Shown here: piece by piece, positions 14,311 through 23,388 of the stretch
How positions within the stretch are numbered: position 1 is the first letter of the stretch
Layout: every line of letters begins with the position of its first letter
NCBI GenBank assembly: GCA_022448265.1
Contig: JAKVCC010000006.1
Span: 62,001-126,000 of the forward strand
DNA from: Pirellulales bacterium
Lineage (GTDB): Bacteria > Planctomycetota > Planctomycetia > Pirellulales > Lacipirellulaceae
DNA: 64,000 nucleotides
Direction: 5' to 3'
Notes under the pieces: model-generated
The model's database searches: none
Seen by the model: only the letters and a program-made list of their open reading frames with translations
What the model was told of the DNA's origin: nothing
Position numbers and translations under genes: made by a program

Positions 14311-16506
14311 ATGGCCGAACGTAAACGAATAATCAATGTATTGTGTACGCTTGGTCCCGCCTCGTTGAATCAATCAACGATTGAGCGGCTTGAAGAACGC
14401 GATGTCGATCTGTTTCGGATCAATTTGTCGCACACGCCGCTTGACAAGATTGCTGAAACGATAGAGACCATTCAAAAGTTCTCATCGAAAACTCCCATTT
14501 GCCTCGATACCGAAGGAGCCCAGGTTCGTAATGGCACGATGGTCCCTGACACCGTGGTTAAGGATCGTCAGCATATTCGCTTGGTGGCAAACCCAGTGGA
14601 AGGTGACGGCAAGTGCCTGTCACTAACTCCTCCCTCTGTTTTTAGTGAGCTGGGGCCGAACAGCCTGGTTGGAATCGACTTCGATGGCGTGGTGCTGCTT
14701 GTGTTGGAGTCTGACGAGAATAGCGCGGAAACCGTAGTTCTCAACGGTGGTCGTATTGGGTCCAACAAAGCTGTCGTTATCGATCCGGCCCCCAAGCTGC
14801 CGCCGTTGTCTGAAAAAGATATCGAAGCAGTGAAAATAGGCCGTAGTTATGGGATCACAAATTATGCATTGTCCTTCGCGAACTGTGCTGCCGATGTGGT
14901 CGCGCTCCGCAACCTGACTGGGCCCAATTCAACGATAATTTCTAAGATTGAAAGTAAGCGAGGCGTTCGGAATCTCGATGAGATTATGGTGGAGACGGAT
15001 GAGATCCTTATCGACCGTGGCGACCTTTCCCGCGAAGTGCCGCTGGAAAATATTCCGCTGCTGCAAAAAGCCATTCTCCGCAAGGCCAACATTGCCAACA
15101 CGCCGGCGAACGTGGCGACGAATCTTCTTGAATCGATGATTGTCAATCGCAAGCCGACTCGTGCCGAGTTGAATGACATAATTAACACGATGATGGATGG
15201 CGGTAATGGTTTAGTACTCGCCGCAGAGTGTGCAATCGGCAAGCACCCCGTGGGCGCTGTCGACATGGTGCTAAGCATGATCGAGCGGTTTCGCCGCTCT
15301 TTGGATGGGCATCGCATTGAAGACCTCCTGGAGTCAGGTCAGCTGTTGCTGCCTTCTCTGCATGGTAGTAGTCCGCACAGCAGTCGCCCGCCGGCTCGCT
15401 ACATGAAGTCTTCGAGCGAAATGCTGGCCAAGCTCCCAGCAATTGAAGTTGATCTAGAAACGGCTATGGACGTTGAGCAGCTTGCGCACGGCGTCTACTC
15501 GCCACTAGACGGTTTTATGACGCAGCCCGAATTGGAAGGCGTGCTGGACGAAAACCGCCTTCCTGGGGGCGATGTCTGGACCATGCCGATCCTCTTGCAG
15601 GGAAAGAGCCAAGAATTTTCTGCCTACCAGCCTGGGCAATCAATCCGATTGGTTGATCAACGGACTGGCGAGTCAACGGCCATTCTGCATCTGGAGGATA
15701 AGTACGAAGTCGATTTGAAAAGCGTTGCCAGTCGTTGGTTTGGCACATCCGACAAGTCTCACCCTGGTGTGGCCCGCTTTATGAGCCGGGGAACCACAAT
15801 TCTGGGCGGTCCGGTTGAATACCTGGGACCGGTGAGCGTGGCGAGGTCTCCCTACCAGCTTACGCCCAGCCAGACGAGAATGCTGTTCGATATCAAAGGA
15901 TGGAGCAAGATCGTCGCGTTCCACACCCGCAATGTACCCCATCGGGGACACGAGCATGTGATCGCCAACGCGTGTGAGCGAAGTAACGCCGATGGTGTCT
16001 TGATTCATCCTGTCATAGGTCCGAAAAAAGTGGGCGATTTCTTGCCCGACATGATATTGGGTGCGTATGAACGACTGATCGAAGCGGCCTTTCCGAACGC
16101 GCTGCTGGCAGCGTTCAGCACTTACTCGCGGTACTGCGGACCGCGCGAGGCCGTATTTACGGCGTTGTGCCGAAAAAATTTCGGATGCACGCATTTCGTG
16201 ATTGGCCGCGACCATACGGGCGTGGGTGATTTCTATGCCCCGAATCAGAACCGAGAGCTTCTCGAATCTCTGGGTGACATCGGTATTACGCCGGTCTTTT
16301 TCGACACGGTTTACTTCTCTGACAGCCTTGGAGAAACAGTCGAGTCAAGCTCGTCCGAAGGAGACTTCAAGGCCATTTCAGGCACCAAGGTCCGCGAGTT
16401 GCTTGACGCGCATCAACCCGTCCCCGAATGGTGTATGCGAGCGGAGATATCCAACTGGCTGGTCGAGCAGAGCGAGTCTGGCCAACCCGTATTTGTTGAG
16501 TCCTGA
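14311..16506 (+). CDS. Pyruvate kinase-like domain fused to ATP sulfurylase
   Basis: A 731-residue protein; the ATG has GAGGAAG eight bases upstream. Residues 1-330 follow pyruvate kinase: CTLGPAS (12-18), RINLSHT (36-42), DTEGAQVR (66-73), SKIES (211-215), DRGDLS (235-240), ATNLLESM (269-276), PTRAE (282-286). Residues equivalent to the kinase's catalytic Arg, Asn, Ser, Asp, Lys, Glu, Asp and Thr are all present, but the C-terminal regulatory domain is missing. Residues about 375-731 are ATP sulfurylase (sulfate + ATP to APS + PPi), with HTRNVPHRGHE (538-548) and GRDHTGVGDFY (632-642). There is no APS kinase domain. It heads a run with a sulfotransferase 11 nt downstream, so sulfate activation for glycan sulfation is the likely job. 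The role of the kinase-like half is open: PEP-driven ATP supply or an altered regulatory domain. Confidence 0.85.
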   Translation: MAERKRIINVLCTLGPASLNQSTIERLEERDVDLFRINLSHTPLDKIAETIETIQKFSSKTPICLDTEGAQVRNGTMVPDTVVKDRQHIRLVANPVEGDGKCLSLTPPSVFSELGPNSLVGIDFDGVVLLVLESDENSAETVVLNGGRIGSNKAVVIDPAPKLPPLSEKDIEAVKIGRSYGITNYALSFANCAADVVALRNLTGPNSTIISKIESKRGVRNLDEIMVETDEILIDRGDLSREVPLENIPLLQKAILRKANIANTPANVATNLLESMIVNRKPTRAELNDIINTMMDGGNGLVLAAECAIGKHPVGAVDMVLSMIERFRRSLDGHRIEDLLESGQLLLPSLHGSSPHSSRPPARYMKSSSEMLAKLPAIEVDLETAMDVEQLAHGVYSPLDGFMTQPELEGVLDENRLPGGDVWTMPILLQGKSQEFSAYQPGQSIRLVDQRTGESTAILHLEDKYEVDLKSVASRWFGTSDKSHPGVARFMSRGTTILGGPVEYLGPVSVARSPYQLTPSQTRMLFDIKGWSKIVAFHTRNVPHRGHEHVIANACERSNADGVLIHPVIGPKKVGDFLPDMILGAYERLIEAAFPNALLAAFSTYSRYCGPREAVFTALCRKNFGCTHFVIGRDHTGVGDFYAPNQNRELLESLGDIGITPVFFDTVYFSDSLGETVESSSSEGDFKAISGTKVRELLDAHQPVPEWCMRAEISNWLVEQSESGQPVFVES

Positions 16507-16613
16507 GAAGTTTCGCTTTGCATCCAGTCGCGACAACTGTTTTGGGGTCTCTCGATGCCCCGCAGAAACTGCCAAGTGCTTGTCACGAAAAAGATTTCTT
16601 GCTGATTGCCAGT

Positions 16614-17543
16614 ATGCCGGCAATTGGACTGATATATAAGTGGATTCAACCTGTCATGCGTTACGCTCTTGAACAAGGTTTGCACAGTCGTAACGGATTT
16701 GTACGCAAGGGGGCGACGTTTCTGTTGCAGCTTCCCAAGCTCTATGCACGACTCGGAAGCCACCGCGACAAGTTCTTCGCCACTCCTGCCGTGCTGGTGA
16801 ACTCGTTTCCAAAGAGTGGAACGCATTTGCTGGATCAAATAGTAACTGCCTTGCCAAGTCGATGTAACTATGGGGCGTTCCTCTCGTCAATGACGAGTTC
16901 GGTCCAATTTCGCCGCCGCACGGAGCAGAGCAGTTGCCGATTTATTCGGGCATCTGTCCCAGGGGAAATTGTTCGGGCCCACTTATTCTACAGTGATCCT
17001 GTCGCAGCAGCTCTCCACGAACAAAGGTTTGTCCACTATTTCATCTATCGTGACCCTCGCGATGTTGTTTTGTCGGAAGCCCACTACTGCCGCAGTATTA
17101 ACCGTTGGCACCGTCTGTCTCGCTATTTTCGTGAGGCGAGTTCGTTGGAGGAAGGGATCACAATTTCGATTGCAGGCCTTCAAGGGGACTACCCACATTT
17201 GGATCACCCAGACATCGCGGAGCGTTATGCGAGATACGTCCGGTGGATTGAACACCCTGATGTTTACGCTGTGAAATTTGAGGAGCTTGTTTCTGCAAAG
17301 CGAGAGCAGCACTTGCTACAGATGGCCCAGCACTATCAACGGCATAGTGATGTGCGATTAGACCTCGACTTGATTTTGCAGCGAATGCGTCAAAACATTG
17401 CGCCTGAACAGTCCCACACGTATCGCAAAGGAAGGTCTGGCGGCTGGAAGGAGCAGTTTACGGCTGAGCACTGCAAACTCTTCAAGAAAATTGCAGGAGA
17501 CACTCTAGTGCAGCTTGGCTACGAGGCAGATGACAACTGGTAG
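16614..17543 (+). CDS. Sulfotransferase (PAPS-dependent)
   Basis: A 309-residue protein if it starts at the ATG at 16614; the frame is open back to a TTG at 16518, only 11 nt after the ATP sulfurylase fusion, so the start is uncertain. The 5'-phosphosulfate loop is NSFPKSGTHLLDQI (about 63-76) and the 3'-phosphate motif is FIYRDPRDVVLSE (about 143-155). The C-terminal RKGRSGGWKEQFT matches the PAPS-binding RKGxxGxWK box. This half is closer to the cytosolic sulfotransferase (Sulfotransfer_1) pattern than the gene at 10098. It is probably co-transcribed with the ATP sulfurylase fusion. The acceptor is presumably a sugar in the glycan made by this locus. Confidence 0.85.
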   Translation: MPAIGLIYKWIQPVMRYALEQGLHSRNGFVRKGATFLLQLPKLYARLGSHRDKFFATPAVLVNSFPKSGTHLLDQIVTALPSRCNYGAFLSSMTSSVQFRRRTEQSSCRFIRASVPGEIVRAHLFYSDPVAAALHEQRFVHYFIYRDPRDVVLSEAHYCRSINRWHRLSRYFREASSLEEGITISIAGLQGDYPHLDHPDIAERYARYVRWIEHPDVYAVKFEELVSAKREQHLLQMAQHYQRHSDVRLDLDLILQRMRQNIAPEQSHTYRKGRSGGWKEQFTAEHCKLFKKIAGDTLVQLGYEADDNW

Positions 17544-18003
17544 CCGATTGAAGTGGCTGACTATTACGTCGATCTGCGCAGCCATAGAGCCTAGCCGCTA
17601 GTATTTCGATTCAAGATCTGCATACCCGACGCGGCCCCGCCAGTAGCCTGAAGGATCTGTTGTAGTGATAGGCACATGGAGTGCTCCCAGGGCGTGTTGG
17701 CGGCAGGTTGGCTTTTCCAACCTTCGCAGTTTGTACAATCGGAACATCCGCAACAGACCGGATGCCTAAAATGGCTTCTTTCAGCTGCAATAATGGAGAT
17801 TTATTGGTATCTCGTTTTATAATTAAGAAGCAGGCCGTCACTTAATAGAACACTTGAGGAAAGCCCTCTTTCCAGCTTGATCCGCAACTTATTTACTGTT
17901 TTGAAGAGCCTAGAGCAGTGTGACCGGTCAGAGAGATCTGCGCTGATACTGGGATTTGCAGCCGGCTGCCGAAAGCCGGTGCCAGCCAAGAAGACAGGAT
18001 TCT
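17544..18003. other. Intergenic region upstream of the heptose operon
   Basis: About 460 bp without a recognisable gene. A perfect 6-bp inverted repeat (CCGGCT, loop GCCGAA, AGCCGG) lies about 25-40 nt before the epimerase start and could fold in the leader RNA. No known riboswitch is recognised. Confidence 0.4.
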
Positions 18004-18936
18004 ATGAAAGTCTTAATCACAGGTGGTGCGGGCTATATTGGCAGCGTACTGACGGAACACTTGCTGGCCCGGGGCGACCAGGTCCACACCATCGACAATC
18101 TCACGTGGGGCGAGCATTGCCTGTTTCAGTTTTGCGCCAATCCGAATTTCCAGTTCACCAAGGGTGACGTGCGCGACCCAGAGTTGCTCGCTAGCGCCGT
18201 CAAGGATGCCGACGTAATCATTCCCTTGGCCGCGCTGGTTGGCGCGCCGCTTTGCAAGAGAGACCCGCAACTTGCCAAAGAGATAAATTTAGACGCCGTC
18301 CTGGAGCTTGACAAGCTGCGAAGCGCCTCGCAGTTGATGATCTATCCCAACACCAATAGTGGGTACGGCATCGGCAGCGGAGATTCATTTTGCACCGAAG
18401 AGAGCCCGCTCGAACCAATTTCGGTCTACGGCCGTACAAAATGTGATGCTGAACTCGCACTGTTGGACAAAGAAAACGCGATTACGTTTCGCCTTGCGAC
18501 CGTTTTCGGTGCTTCGCCACGCATGCGAATCGACCTGCTCGTCAACCATTTTACCTATTCTGCGGTGACGGATGGCTATCTGGTCGTCTTTGAGAAAGAC
18601 TTCAAACGCAACTACGTTCACATCCGCGACGTTGCCGACTGTATGATTTACGCTATGGAGAATCGCGAGGACATGGTTGGCCGGCCTTTCAACTTGGGCC
18701 TTGACGAGGCCAATCTTTCCAAGGAACAGTTGTGCGAGAAAATTCAGAAGTTTGTCCCCTCCTTTTTCGTTCACTACGCTGAAATTGGCGAGGATCCAGA
18801 TAAACGTGATTACATAGTTTCTAATGAACGCCTGAAACAGGTGGGATTCGTGGCAAGGCGGAGCCTTGACGACGGCATCCAAGAACTTATCAAAGCTTAT
18901 CGAACTCTGGGGTTGGGGAAGTATCGCAATGCCTGA
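18004..18936 (+). CDS. NAD-dependent sugar epimerase/dehydratase (extended SDR)
   Basis: A 310-residue extended short-chain dehydrogenase. The start was set at MKVLITGGAGYIG, where TGGAGYIG (7-14) is the NAD-binding glycine loop; the frame upstream adds nothing conserved. PLAALVGAP follows the usual HLAA strand and VYGRTK carries the catalytic Tyr-x3-Lys. It is a WcaG-type nucleotide-sugar modifier acting in the cytoplasm. Its stop overlaps the next start by 8 nt (heptokinase), so it is the first gene of the heptose operon. It may act on GDP-heptose, but NDP-hexose substrates are equally compatible. Confidence 0.85.
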   Translation: MKVLITGGAGYIGSVLTEHLLARGDQVHTIDNLTWGEHCLFQFCANPNFQFTKGDVRDPELLASAVKDADVIIPLAALVGAPLCKRDPQLAKEINLDAVLELDKLRSASQLMIYPNTNSGYGIGSGDSFCTEESPLEPISVYGRTKCDAELALLDKENAITFRLATVFGASPRMRIDLLVNHFTYSAVTDGYLVVFEKDFKRNYVHIRDVADCMIYAMENREDMVGRPFNLGLDEANLSKEQLCEKIQKFVPSFFVHYAEIGEDPDKRDYIVSNERLKQVGFVARRSLDDGIQELIKAYRTLGLGKYRNA

Positions 18937-20008
18937 CGAGCTATCCGCGAGCGCGTCCACTATCGGAACGCTGAATAAAAAATTGCAGCACCCAATCGTG
19001 CGCGCCAAGTCTCCTTTGCGCATCAGTTTCACCGGTGGTGGAACTGACGTGCCGGTGTGGTACGAAAAGTATCCGGGCGCGGTCATTTCGTCATCGATCA
19101 ACCGTTATGCCTACGTCACGATGTATCCCCGCAAGGATCGCGAGATCCATATTCGATCGTTGGACATGGAGTACTCCGTCAAGTATCACCTCGACGAGGC
19201 ACCGGCCTACGATGGCGTGATGGACTTGGCGAAGGTCGCGATCAAGCGTTTGGGGGTTGAACGGGGATTGGACATTGATGTGCGCTCTGACGCCCCAGCG
19301 GGTAGCGGCTTGGGTGGGTCCTCAGCACTCACCTCGGCATTGTTGGGAGCATTGGCAGAATTTCGGGGCGTCAAAATCGGCCGCGAAAAACTGGCGGAGC
19401 TCAATTACACTGTGGAACGCGTCGATCTAAACATTTCCGGTGGCAAACAGGATCAATATGCGACAGCTTACGGTGGGTTTAACTGCATCAAATTCTCCAA
19501 GGATTTTATTGCGGTGGAGCCCATCGACGTTGACGATGCGGTGGTCAACGACCTCGAAGCACACATGCTGATGTGTTATACGGGCAAGGTTCGGGCTCAC
19601 GCCAATCTCATCGACAAGCAGGTTGATCTGCTCAGCAAGGGTAGCAGTACCACGATCGACGGCATGAAACGCCTCTACGACATGGTGTACGAGATGCGCG
19701 ACTCGCTGGTCGAGGGTGATTTGGACAAATTTGGCTTCTTGATGCACGAGTCCTATGTCAACAAGAAGCGGATGAACCCGCATATCACCGATGGAACGCC
19801 CACAGACAGTATGTATGAAGCGGCCCTGCATGCTGGTGCCCTGGGTGGCAAGCTTCTCGGGGCCGGCGGCGGCGGCTATCTGTCAATCTACTGTCCCACG
19901 GAAAAGCAGCACGAAGTGCGAAATGCGCTCGAAGCCATGGGCGCTCTTTTTACGGATTTCGCATTCGACAAACAGGGCATCCAGGTCTGGCGAAGTTCCA
20001 GTCGCTAG
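18929..20008 (+). CDS. hddA: D-glycero-D-manno-heptose 7-phosphate kinase (HddA-like)
   Basis: A 359-residue GHMP-superfamily kinase. The ATG overlaps the end of the epimerase gene. The N-terminal motif AKSPLRISFTGGGTDVPVWY (26-45) is diagnostic for the HddA/fucokinase-like branch. The ATP-binding GHMP motif is PAGSGLGGSSALTSALLGAL (123-142) and the C-terminal motif 3 is KLLGAGGGGYLSIYC. Together with phosphoheptose isomerase, bisphosphate phosphatase and nucleotidyltransferase genes nearby, it should phosphorylate D-glycero-alpha-D-manno-heptose 7-phosphate at C1. A related sugar-1-kinase specificity cannot be excluded. Confidence 0.85.
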   Translation: MPDELSASASTIGTLNKKLQHPIVRAKSPLRISFTGGGTDVPVWYEKYPGAVISSSINRYAYVTMYPRKDREIHIRSLDMEYSVKYHLDEAPAYDGVMDLAKVAIKRLGVERGLDIDVRSDAPAGSGLGGSSALTSALLGALAEFRGVKIGREKLAELNYTVERVDLNISGGKQDQYATAYGGFNCIKFSKDFIAVEPIDVDDAVVNDLEAHMLMCYTGKVRAHANLIDKQVDLLSKGSSTTIDGMKRLYDMVYEMRDSLVEGDLDKFGFLMHESYVNKKRMNPHITDGTPTDSMYEAALHAGALGGKLLGAGGGGYLSIYCPTEKQHEVRNALEAMGALFTDFAFDKQGIQVWRSSSR

Positions 20009-20037
20009 ATGGGTACAGGGATCAGGATCAATCCAAC

Positions 20038-20745
20038 ATGGATATCACAGCGATCGTCTTAGCTGGCGGAATGGGGACGCGGCTACGATCGGTCGTCGTC
20101 GATCGACCCAAGGTATTGGCGCCGGTAGCCGGCAAGCCGTTTATTGCGTATTTATTTGCCCAGTTGGAAGAAATGGGCGTGCGACACGCAATTCTTTCCA
20201 CTGGGTACTTGGCCGAGACGTTTGTAGACGTTCTTGGCGAGCGCCAAGGCTCGCTCCAACTCCAGTATGTGCAAGAGGATTCTCCGTTGGGAACTGGCGG
20301 TGCCGTCCGCTGGGTCGGCCAGCATGTCCGCACCAGCCATGCAATTGTCCTCAATGGGGACTCTTATGTGAATGCTGACCTACGGGAGTATGTGTCCTGG
20401 CACGAACAACTCGAAAACGACGTTTCGCTAATGCTGGTGCCGGTTGCCGATGCGTCCCGATATGGCACTGTCGAGATCGATGCGGAAAGCCGTGTTACCG
20501 CTTTTTTGGAGAAGCGTCCGGAGCGGGTAGCGGGTCGGATCAATGCCGGCATTTATCTTTTACGCAGCGAACTTTTTGACCAAATCCCTGACGGCAAGTG
20601 TTCCCTTGAAGCCGATGTTTTGCCAAAATGGCTGAAGTCCTATCGGGTCAAAGGATTCACTAGTGCTGGTGAGTTTATCGACATCGGTATACCAGAAGAT
20701 TATCATCGTAGTCACCAGTTCATGGAAAGGTTTAAGCGTGTCTGA
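20038..20745 (+). CDS. hddC: D-glycero-D-manno-heptose 1-phosphate guanylyltransferase (HddC-like)
   Basis: A 235-residue nucleotidyltransferase of the Rossmann-like NTP-transferase family. The signature AIVLAGGMGTRLRSVVVDRP is followed by KVLAPVAGKPFIAYL, and LNGDSYVN carries the metal-binding Asp. It activates a sugar 1-phosphate with an NTP. The heptose enzymes on both sides make GDP-D-glycero-alpha-D-manno-heptose the expected product. An ADP- or UDP-sugar cannot be excluded from sequence alone. The 3' end overlaps the phosphatase gene by 8 nt. Confidence 0.85.
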   Translation: MDITAIVLAGGMGTRLRSVVVDRPKVLAPVAGKPFIAYLFAQLEEMGVRHAILSTGYLAETFVDVLGERQGSLQLQYVQEDSPLGTGGAVRWVGQHVRTSHAIVLNGDSYVNADLREYVSWHEQLENDVSLMLVPVADASRYGTVEIDAESRVTAFLEKRPERVAGRINAGIYLLRSELFDQIPDGKCSLEADVLPKWLKSYRVKGFTSAGEFIDIGIPEDYHRSHQFMERFKRV

Positions 20746-21304
20746 CGCCGCCGGTGTCACGGTGTTTCTCGATCGAGATGGCACGTTGAATCGTGAAAAG
20801 CACCATCTCTCTGACCCGGACGACCTGGAGCTAATTCCTGGAGCTGCCAAGGGGCTACGGGCTTTGATGCTTTATGGTTGTCGCTTGGTTGTCGTCACCA
20901 ACCAATCGCCCATTGGTCGGGGAATTTTTGATGAGGCGCGACTCCACGAAATCCATGGGCGCTTGGCGGCCATGTTGTCGCGTGACGAGGGGGTAACCAT
21001 CGACGGTTGGTATTGGTGTCCCCATCTTCCGGATGCCGGATGCCGTTGTCGCAAGCCGGAGATCGGCATGTTTCTTCAGGCACGCGACGAACTGGGTGTC
21101 GATCTGAAACGATCGTGGATGGTTGGGGATAAACTGATTGATACGCAAGCAGGATGTCTGGCAGGCGCTCGCACGGTGCTGGTCGCCACCGGATACGGAA
21201 AAGAACAACACGAACTCCCCGAGCGGACGGAGTGGGTTGATTTTTTCGTCCCTTCAATGCTGGAGGCAGCCGAGTTAATTGTTGAACAGCAAGGATTACC
21301 TTGA
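20738..21304 (+). CDS. gmhB: D-glycero-D-manno-heptose 1,7-bisphosphate 7-phosphatase (GmhB)
   Basis: A 188-residue HAD-superfamily (IIIA) phosphatase. The GTG start overlaps the preceding stop (GTGTCTGA) and has AAGG upstream. The catalytic loop is FLDRDGTLN, motif 2 is VVTNQSPIGRG, and the GmhB-specific zinc site is WCPHLPDAGCRCRKPEIGM, with the Cys-x-His and Cys-x-Cys pattern. Motif 4 is MVGDKLID. It removes the 7-phosphate after the HddA-type kinase step. The strict overlap with hddC supports co-expression. Confidence 0.9.
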   Translation: MSDAAGVTVFLDRDGTLNREKHHLSDPDDLELIPGAAKGLRALMLYGCRLVVVTNQSPIGRGIFDEARLHEIHGRLAAMLSRDEGVTIDGWYWCPHLPDAGCRCRKPEIGMFLQARDELGVDLKRSWMVGDKLIDTQAGCLAGARTVLVATGYGKEQHELPERTEWVDFFVPSMLEAAELIVEQQGLP

Positions 21305-21713
21305 GTGGACCGCTTCGCTATGACGAATGATCAATGGACTGTGAGTAGTCACGCTATCCTGATGCGTCACCGACGGCGTAGTCCGTATGTAACTTTCACA
21401 TCCCATGTAAGCGAAAAGTTGGGGACATTCCATCGCTACTTTCGGCCCAAGTAGAACGGGCCGCCGCCTGAGTTGCACCACGACACCGCGTCCAGCCTTT
21501 CTGAGTCCAAGAGGTAGGCCAAAACCGCTCTCCAGGCAGGACTTCCAGGAGATTTGAGAATTTTCGGAGGGGGTAAAATAACTTGCTATCGCGGCAGTCC
21601 TTGCTAGACTCGCGTTTATGCTGTTCGCGCTGGTTCACTCGCCGTTATATGCAGTACAAGCGGTTACATCCGTATTATTTCAAACATAAAAATCTGTCCA
21701 AGAGGATCATGTC
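21305..21713. other. Intergenic region before gmhA
   Basis: About 410 bp. A possible promoter is TTGCTA, 16 nt, TAGACT near 21580-21615, roughly 100 nt before gmhA. Nothing else is recognisable. Confidence 0.4.
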
Positions 21714-22331
21714 GTGAGTGAAACAGACGCTGATGCCGACTGGCTTCAGAAAGTGCAGGGCCACTTTCAGCGGAGCGCAGACGTGAAACGGGAGTTTGCC
21801 GCGGAAAGCGGGGAGCTGTTGGTTCGCTGTGCGGACCGGATCGCCGCCTCATTTCAGCAGGGTGGTAAATTGATGTTTTGCGGCAATGGTGGCAGCGCGG
21901 CCGATTGCCAGCATCTGGCTACGGAGTTCGTGAGTGTGTTGACGCAAGAATTCGACCGCCCTGCCCTGCCTGCGCTGGCACTGACAACCGATACATCGTT
22001 CTTGACCGCACGCAGTAACGACTACGGATTCAGGTCAAGTTTCTCCAGGCAGGTTGAGGCGTTAGGCAAGCCCGGGGATGTGCTGATCGGCATTTCGACC
22101 AGTGGCAACTCCGAGAACGTACTGCAAGCGTTTCAGGCGGCTAGGTCCCGGGAAATCTTCACGATTGGATTCACGGGTCGAAGCGGCGGCAAGATGGGCG
22201 ATGGGGCTGATTTGCTCCTTCGAGTTCCCTCTGAATCAACGCAACACATCCAAGAGTGTCACATTGCCATGGGGCATGTGATGGTCGCCCAAATCGAACA
22301 AACCATCTTTTCCAAAGGAAAGCAGGAGTAA
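21714..22331 (+). CDS. gmhA: Phosphoheptose isomerase (sedoheptulose 7-phosphate isomerase)
   Basis: A 205-residue SIS-domain protein with a GTG start. FCGNGGSAADCQHLATEFV is the GmhA signature that includes active-site residues, and GISTSGNSENVLQAF is the SIS phosphosugar loop. C-terminal HIQECHIAMGH holds the conserved metal or acid-base His and Glu residues of the family. It converts sedoheptulose 7-phosphate to D-glycero-D-manno-heptose 7-phosphate, the entry step of the pathway whose later enzymes lie just upstream. Length is close to the family norm (about 190-200). Confidence 0.92.
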   Translation: MSETDADADWLQKVQGHFQRSADVKREFAAESGELLVRCADRIAASFQQGGKLMFCGNGGSAADCQHLATEFVSVLTQEFDRPALPALALTTDTSFLTARSNDYGFRSSFSRQVEALGKPGDVLIGISTSGNSENVLQAFQAARSREIFTIGFTGRSGGKMGDGADLLLRVPSESTQHIQECHIAMGHVMVAQIEQTIFSKGKQE

Positions 22332-22338
22332 TTAAGCG

Positions 22339-23307
22339 ATGTCCTATTGGCAGAATAAATCGGTCATGGTAACCGGTGGTGGAGGCTTTCTTGGCAGCCA
22401 TGTTGTGGAGCAGTTGCAACAGCGGGGCTGCCAAAAAGTTGTGGTGGTGCGCAGCGAAAACTATGACCTGGTGAACGAAGATGACACCGTACGACTATTT
22501 CAGGATCACCCGAGCGATATTGTCCTGCACCTGGCTGGATATGTGGGTGGCTTGGGGGCCAATAAGGACTACCCGGCTGACTTCTTCTATCGCAATCTAA
22601 TGATGGGTGCGCACGTCCTTCATTTTGCCTGGAAAAGCGGAGCTCAAAAAGTCGTCGCGGCGGGCGCGGGCTGTGGGTACCCTGAAGAAGCGCCCCTGCC
22701 GATCAAGGAATCGGACTACTGGAACGGTTTCCCCCAGGTCGATAGCGCGCCTTACTCGCTTGCCAAGCGAATGTTACATGTGCAGTCGATGGCCTACTGG
22801 AGACAGCACAAATTCCCGATTCTGGTCGGCATTCCAGGCAATATATACGGCCCGTTCGACAATTTTGATTTGGAAGCAGCCCATGTCATTCCCGCTCTGG
22901 TGCGAAAATTTGTTGAGGCCGCTGATGACGGTCAGTCGTCCGTCCAGGTATGGGGAACCGGACAAGCAACTCGCGATTTTGTTTACGGGGGCGACGTGGC
23001 CACAGCCTTGATTCTCATGGCCGAGAAAATTGAGGAGCCGGTACTCCTGAACCTTTCCTGCGGGCAAGAGGCCAGTGTTCGTGAAGTCGTCGACCATCTG
23101 GTCAAAATCACGGGATTTGGTGGAAAAATCGACTGGCAGACCGATCGCCCCGAAGGTCAATCGCGGCGCGTGTTCGACATGTCTAAGACGCAAAAGACCC
23201 TCGACTTTATTTGTGAAACGTCGCTCTTTGATGGCCTAGTACTTACGGTAGATTGGTATCGGGCCAACCGGACGACTGCGCGTAACCTAGTCGCGGCGCC
23301 CAGCTAG
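22339..23307 (+). CDS. GDP-L-fucose synthase-like epimerase/reductase (extended SDR)
   Basis: A 322-residue extended SDR, 7 nt after gmhA. The glycine loop is VTGGGGFLGSHVVEQL. The motif HLAGYVGGLGANKDYPADFFYRN is very close to the GDP-fucose synthase (Fcl) pattern HLAA-VGG-ANxxxPA; the catalytic dyad is in PYSLAKRM. Fcl enzymes epimerise and reduce 4-keto-6-deoxy GDP-sugars. In a GDP-heptose locus it could make a 6-deoxy-heptose or a C3/C5-epimerised heptose. No GDP-mannose 4,6-dehydratase is visible here. Confidence 0.8.
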   Translation: MSYWQNKSVMVTGGGGFLGSHVVEQLQQRGCQKVVVVRSENYDLVNEDDTVRLFQDHPSDIVLHLAGYVGGLGANKDYPADFFYRNLMMGAHVLHFAWKSGAQKVVAAGAGCGYPEEAPLPIKESDYWNGFPQVDSAPYSLAKRMLHVQSMAYWRQHKFPILVGIPGNIYGPFDNFDLEAAHVIPALVRKFVEAADDGQSSVQVWGTGQATRDFVYGGDVATALILMAEKIEEPVLLNLSCGQEASVREVVDHLVKITGFGGKIDWQTDRPEGQSRRVFDMSKTQKTLDFICETSLFDGLVLTVDWYRANRTTARNLVAAPS

Positions 23308-23388
23308 GTTCTTTCTTTTTTTTGATTCTGCGCGAGCTGCTTAGGCTGTTGATGGCTTCCCCCCCTTCCCTCACACGCTGATTTCTCC

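Noticed and set aside
14311-16506. Frameshifted or assembly-joined genes as the cause of the PK/ATP sulfurylase fusion
   Set aside because: The frame is continuous with a plausible linker (about 330-375), both halves keep their motifs, and no start with a ribosome site is seen at the second domain; relatives should still be checked.
17962-17979. Perfect 6-bp hairpin before the first heptose-operon gene considered as a riboswitch or terminator
   Set aside because: Too short for a riboswitch and no T-run follows; kept only as a note in the region entry.
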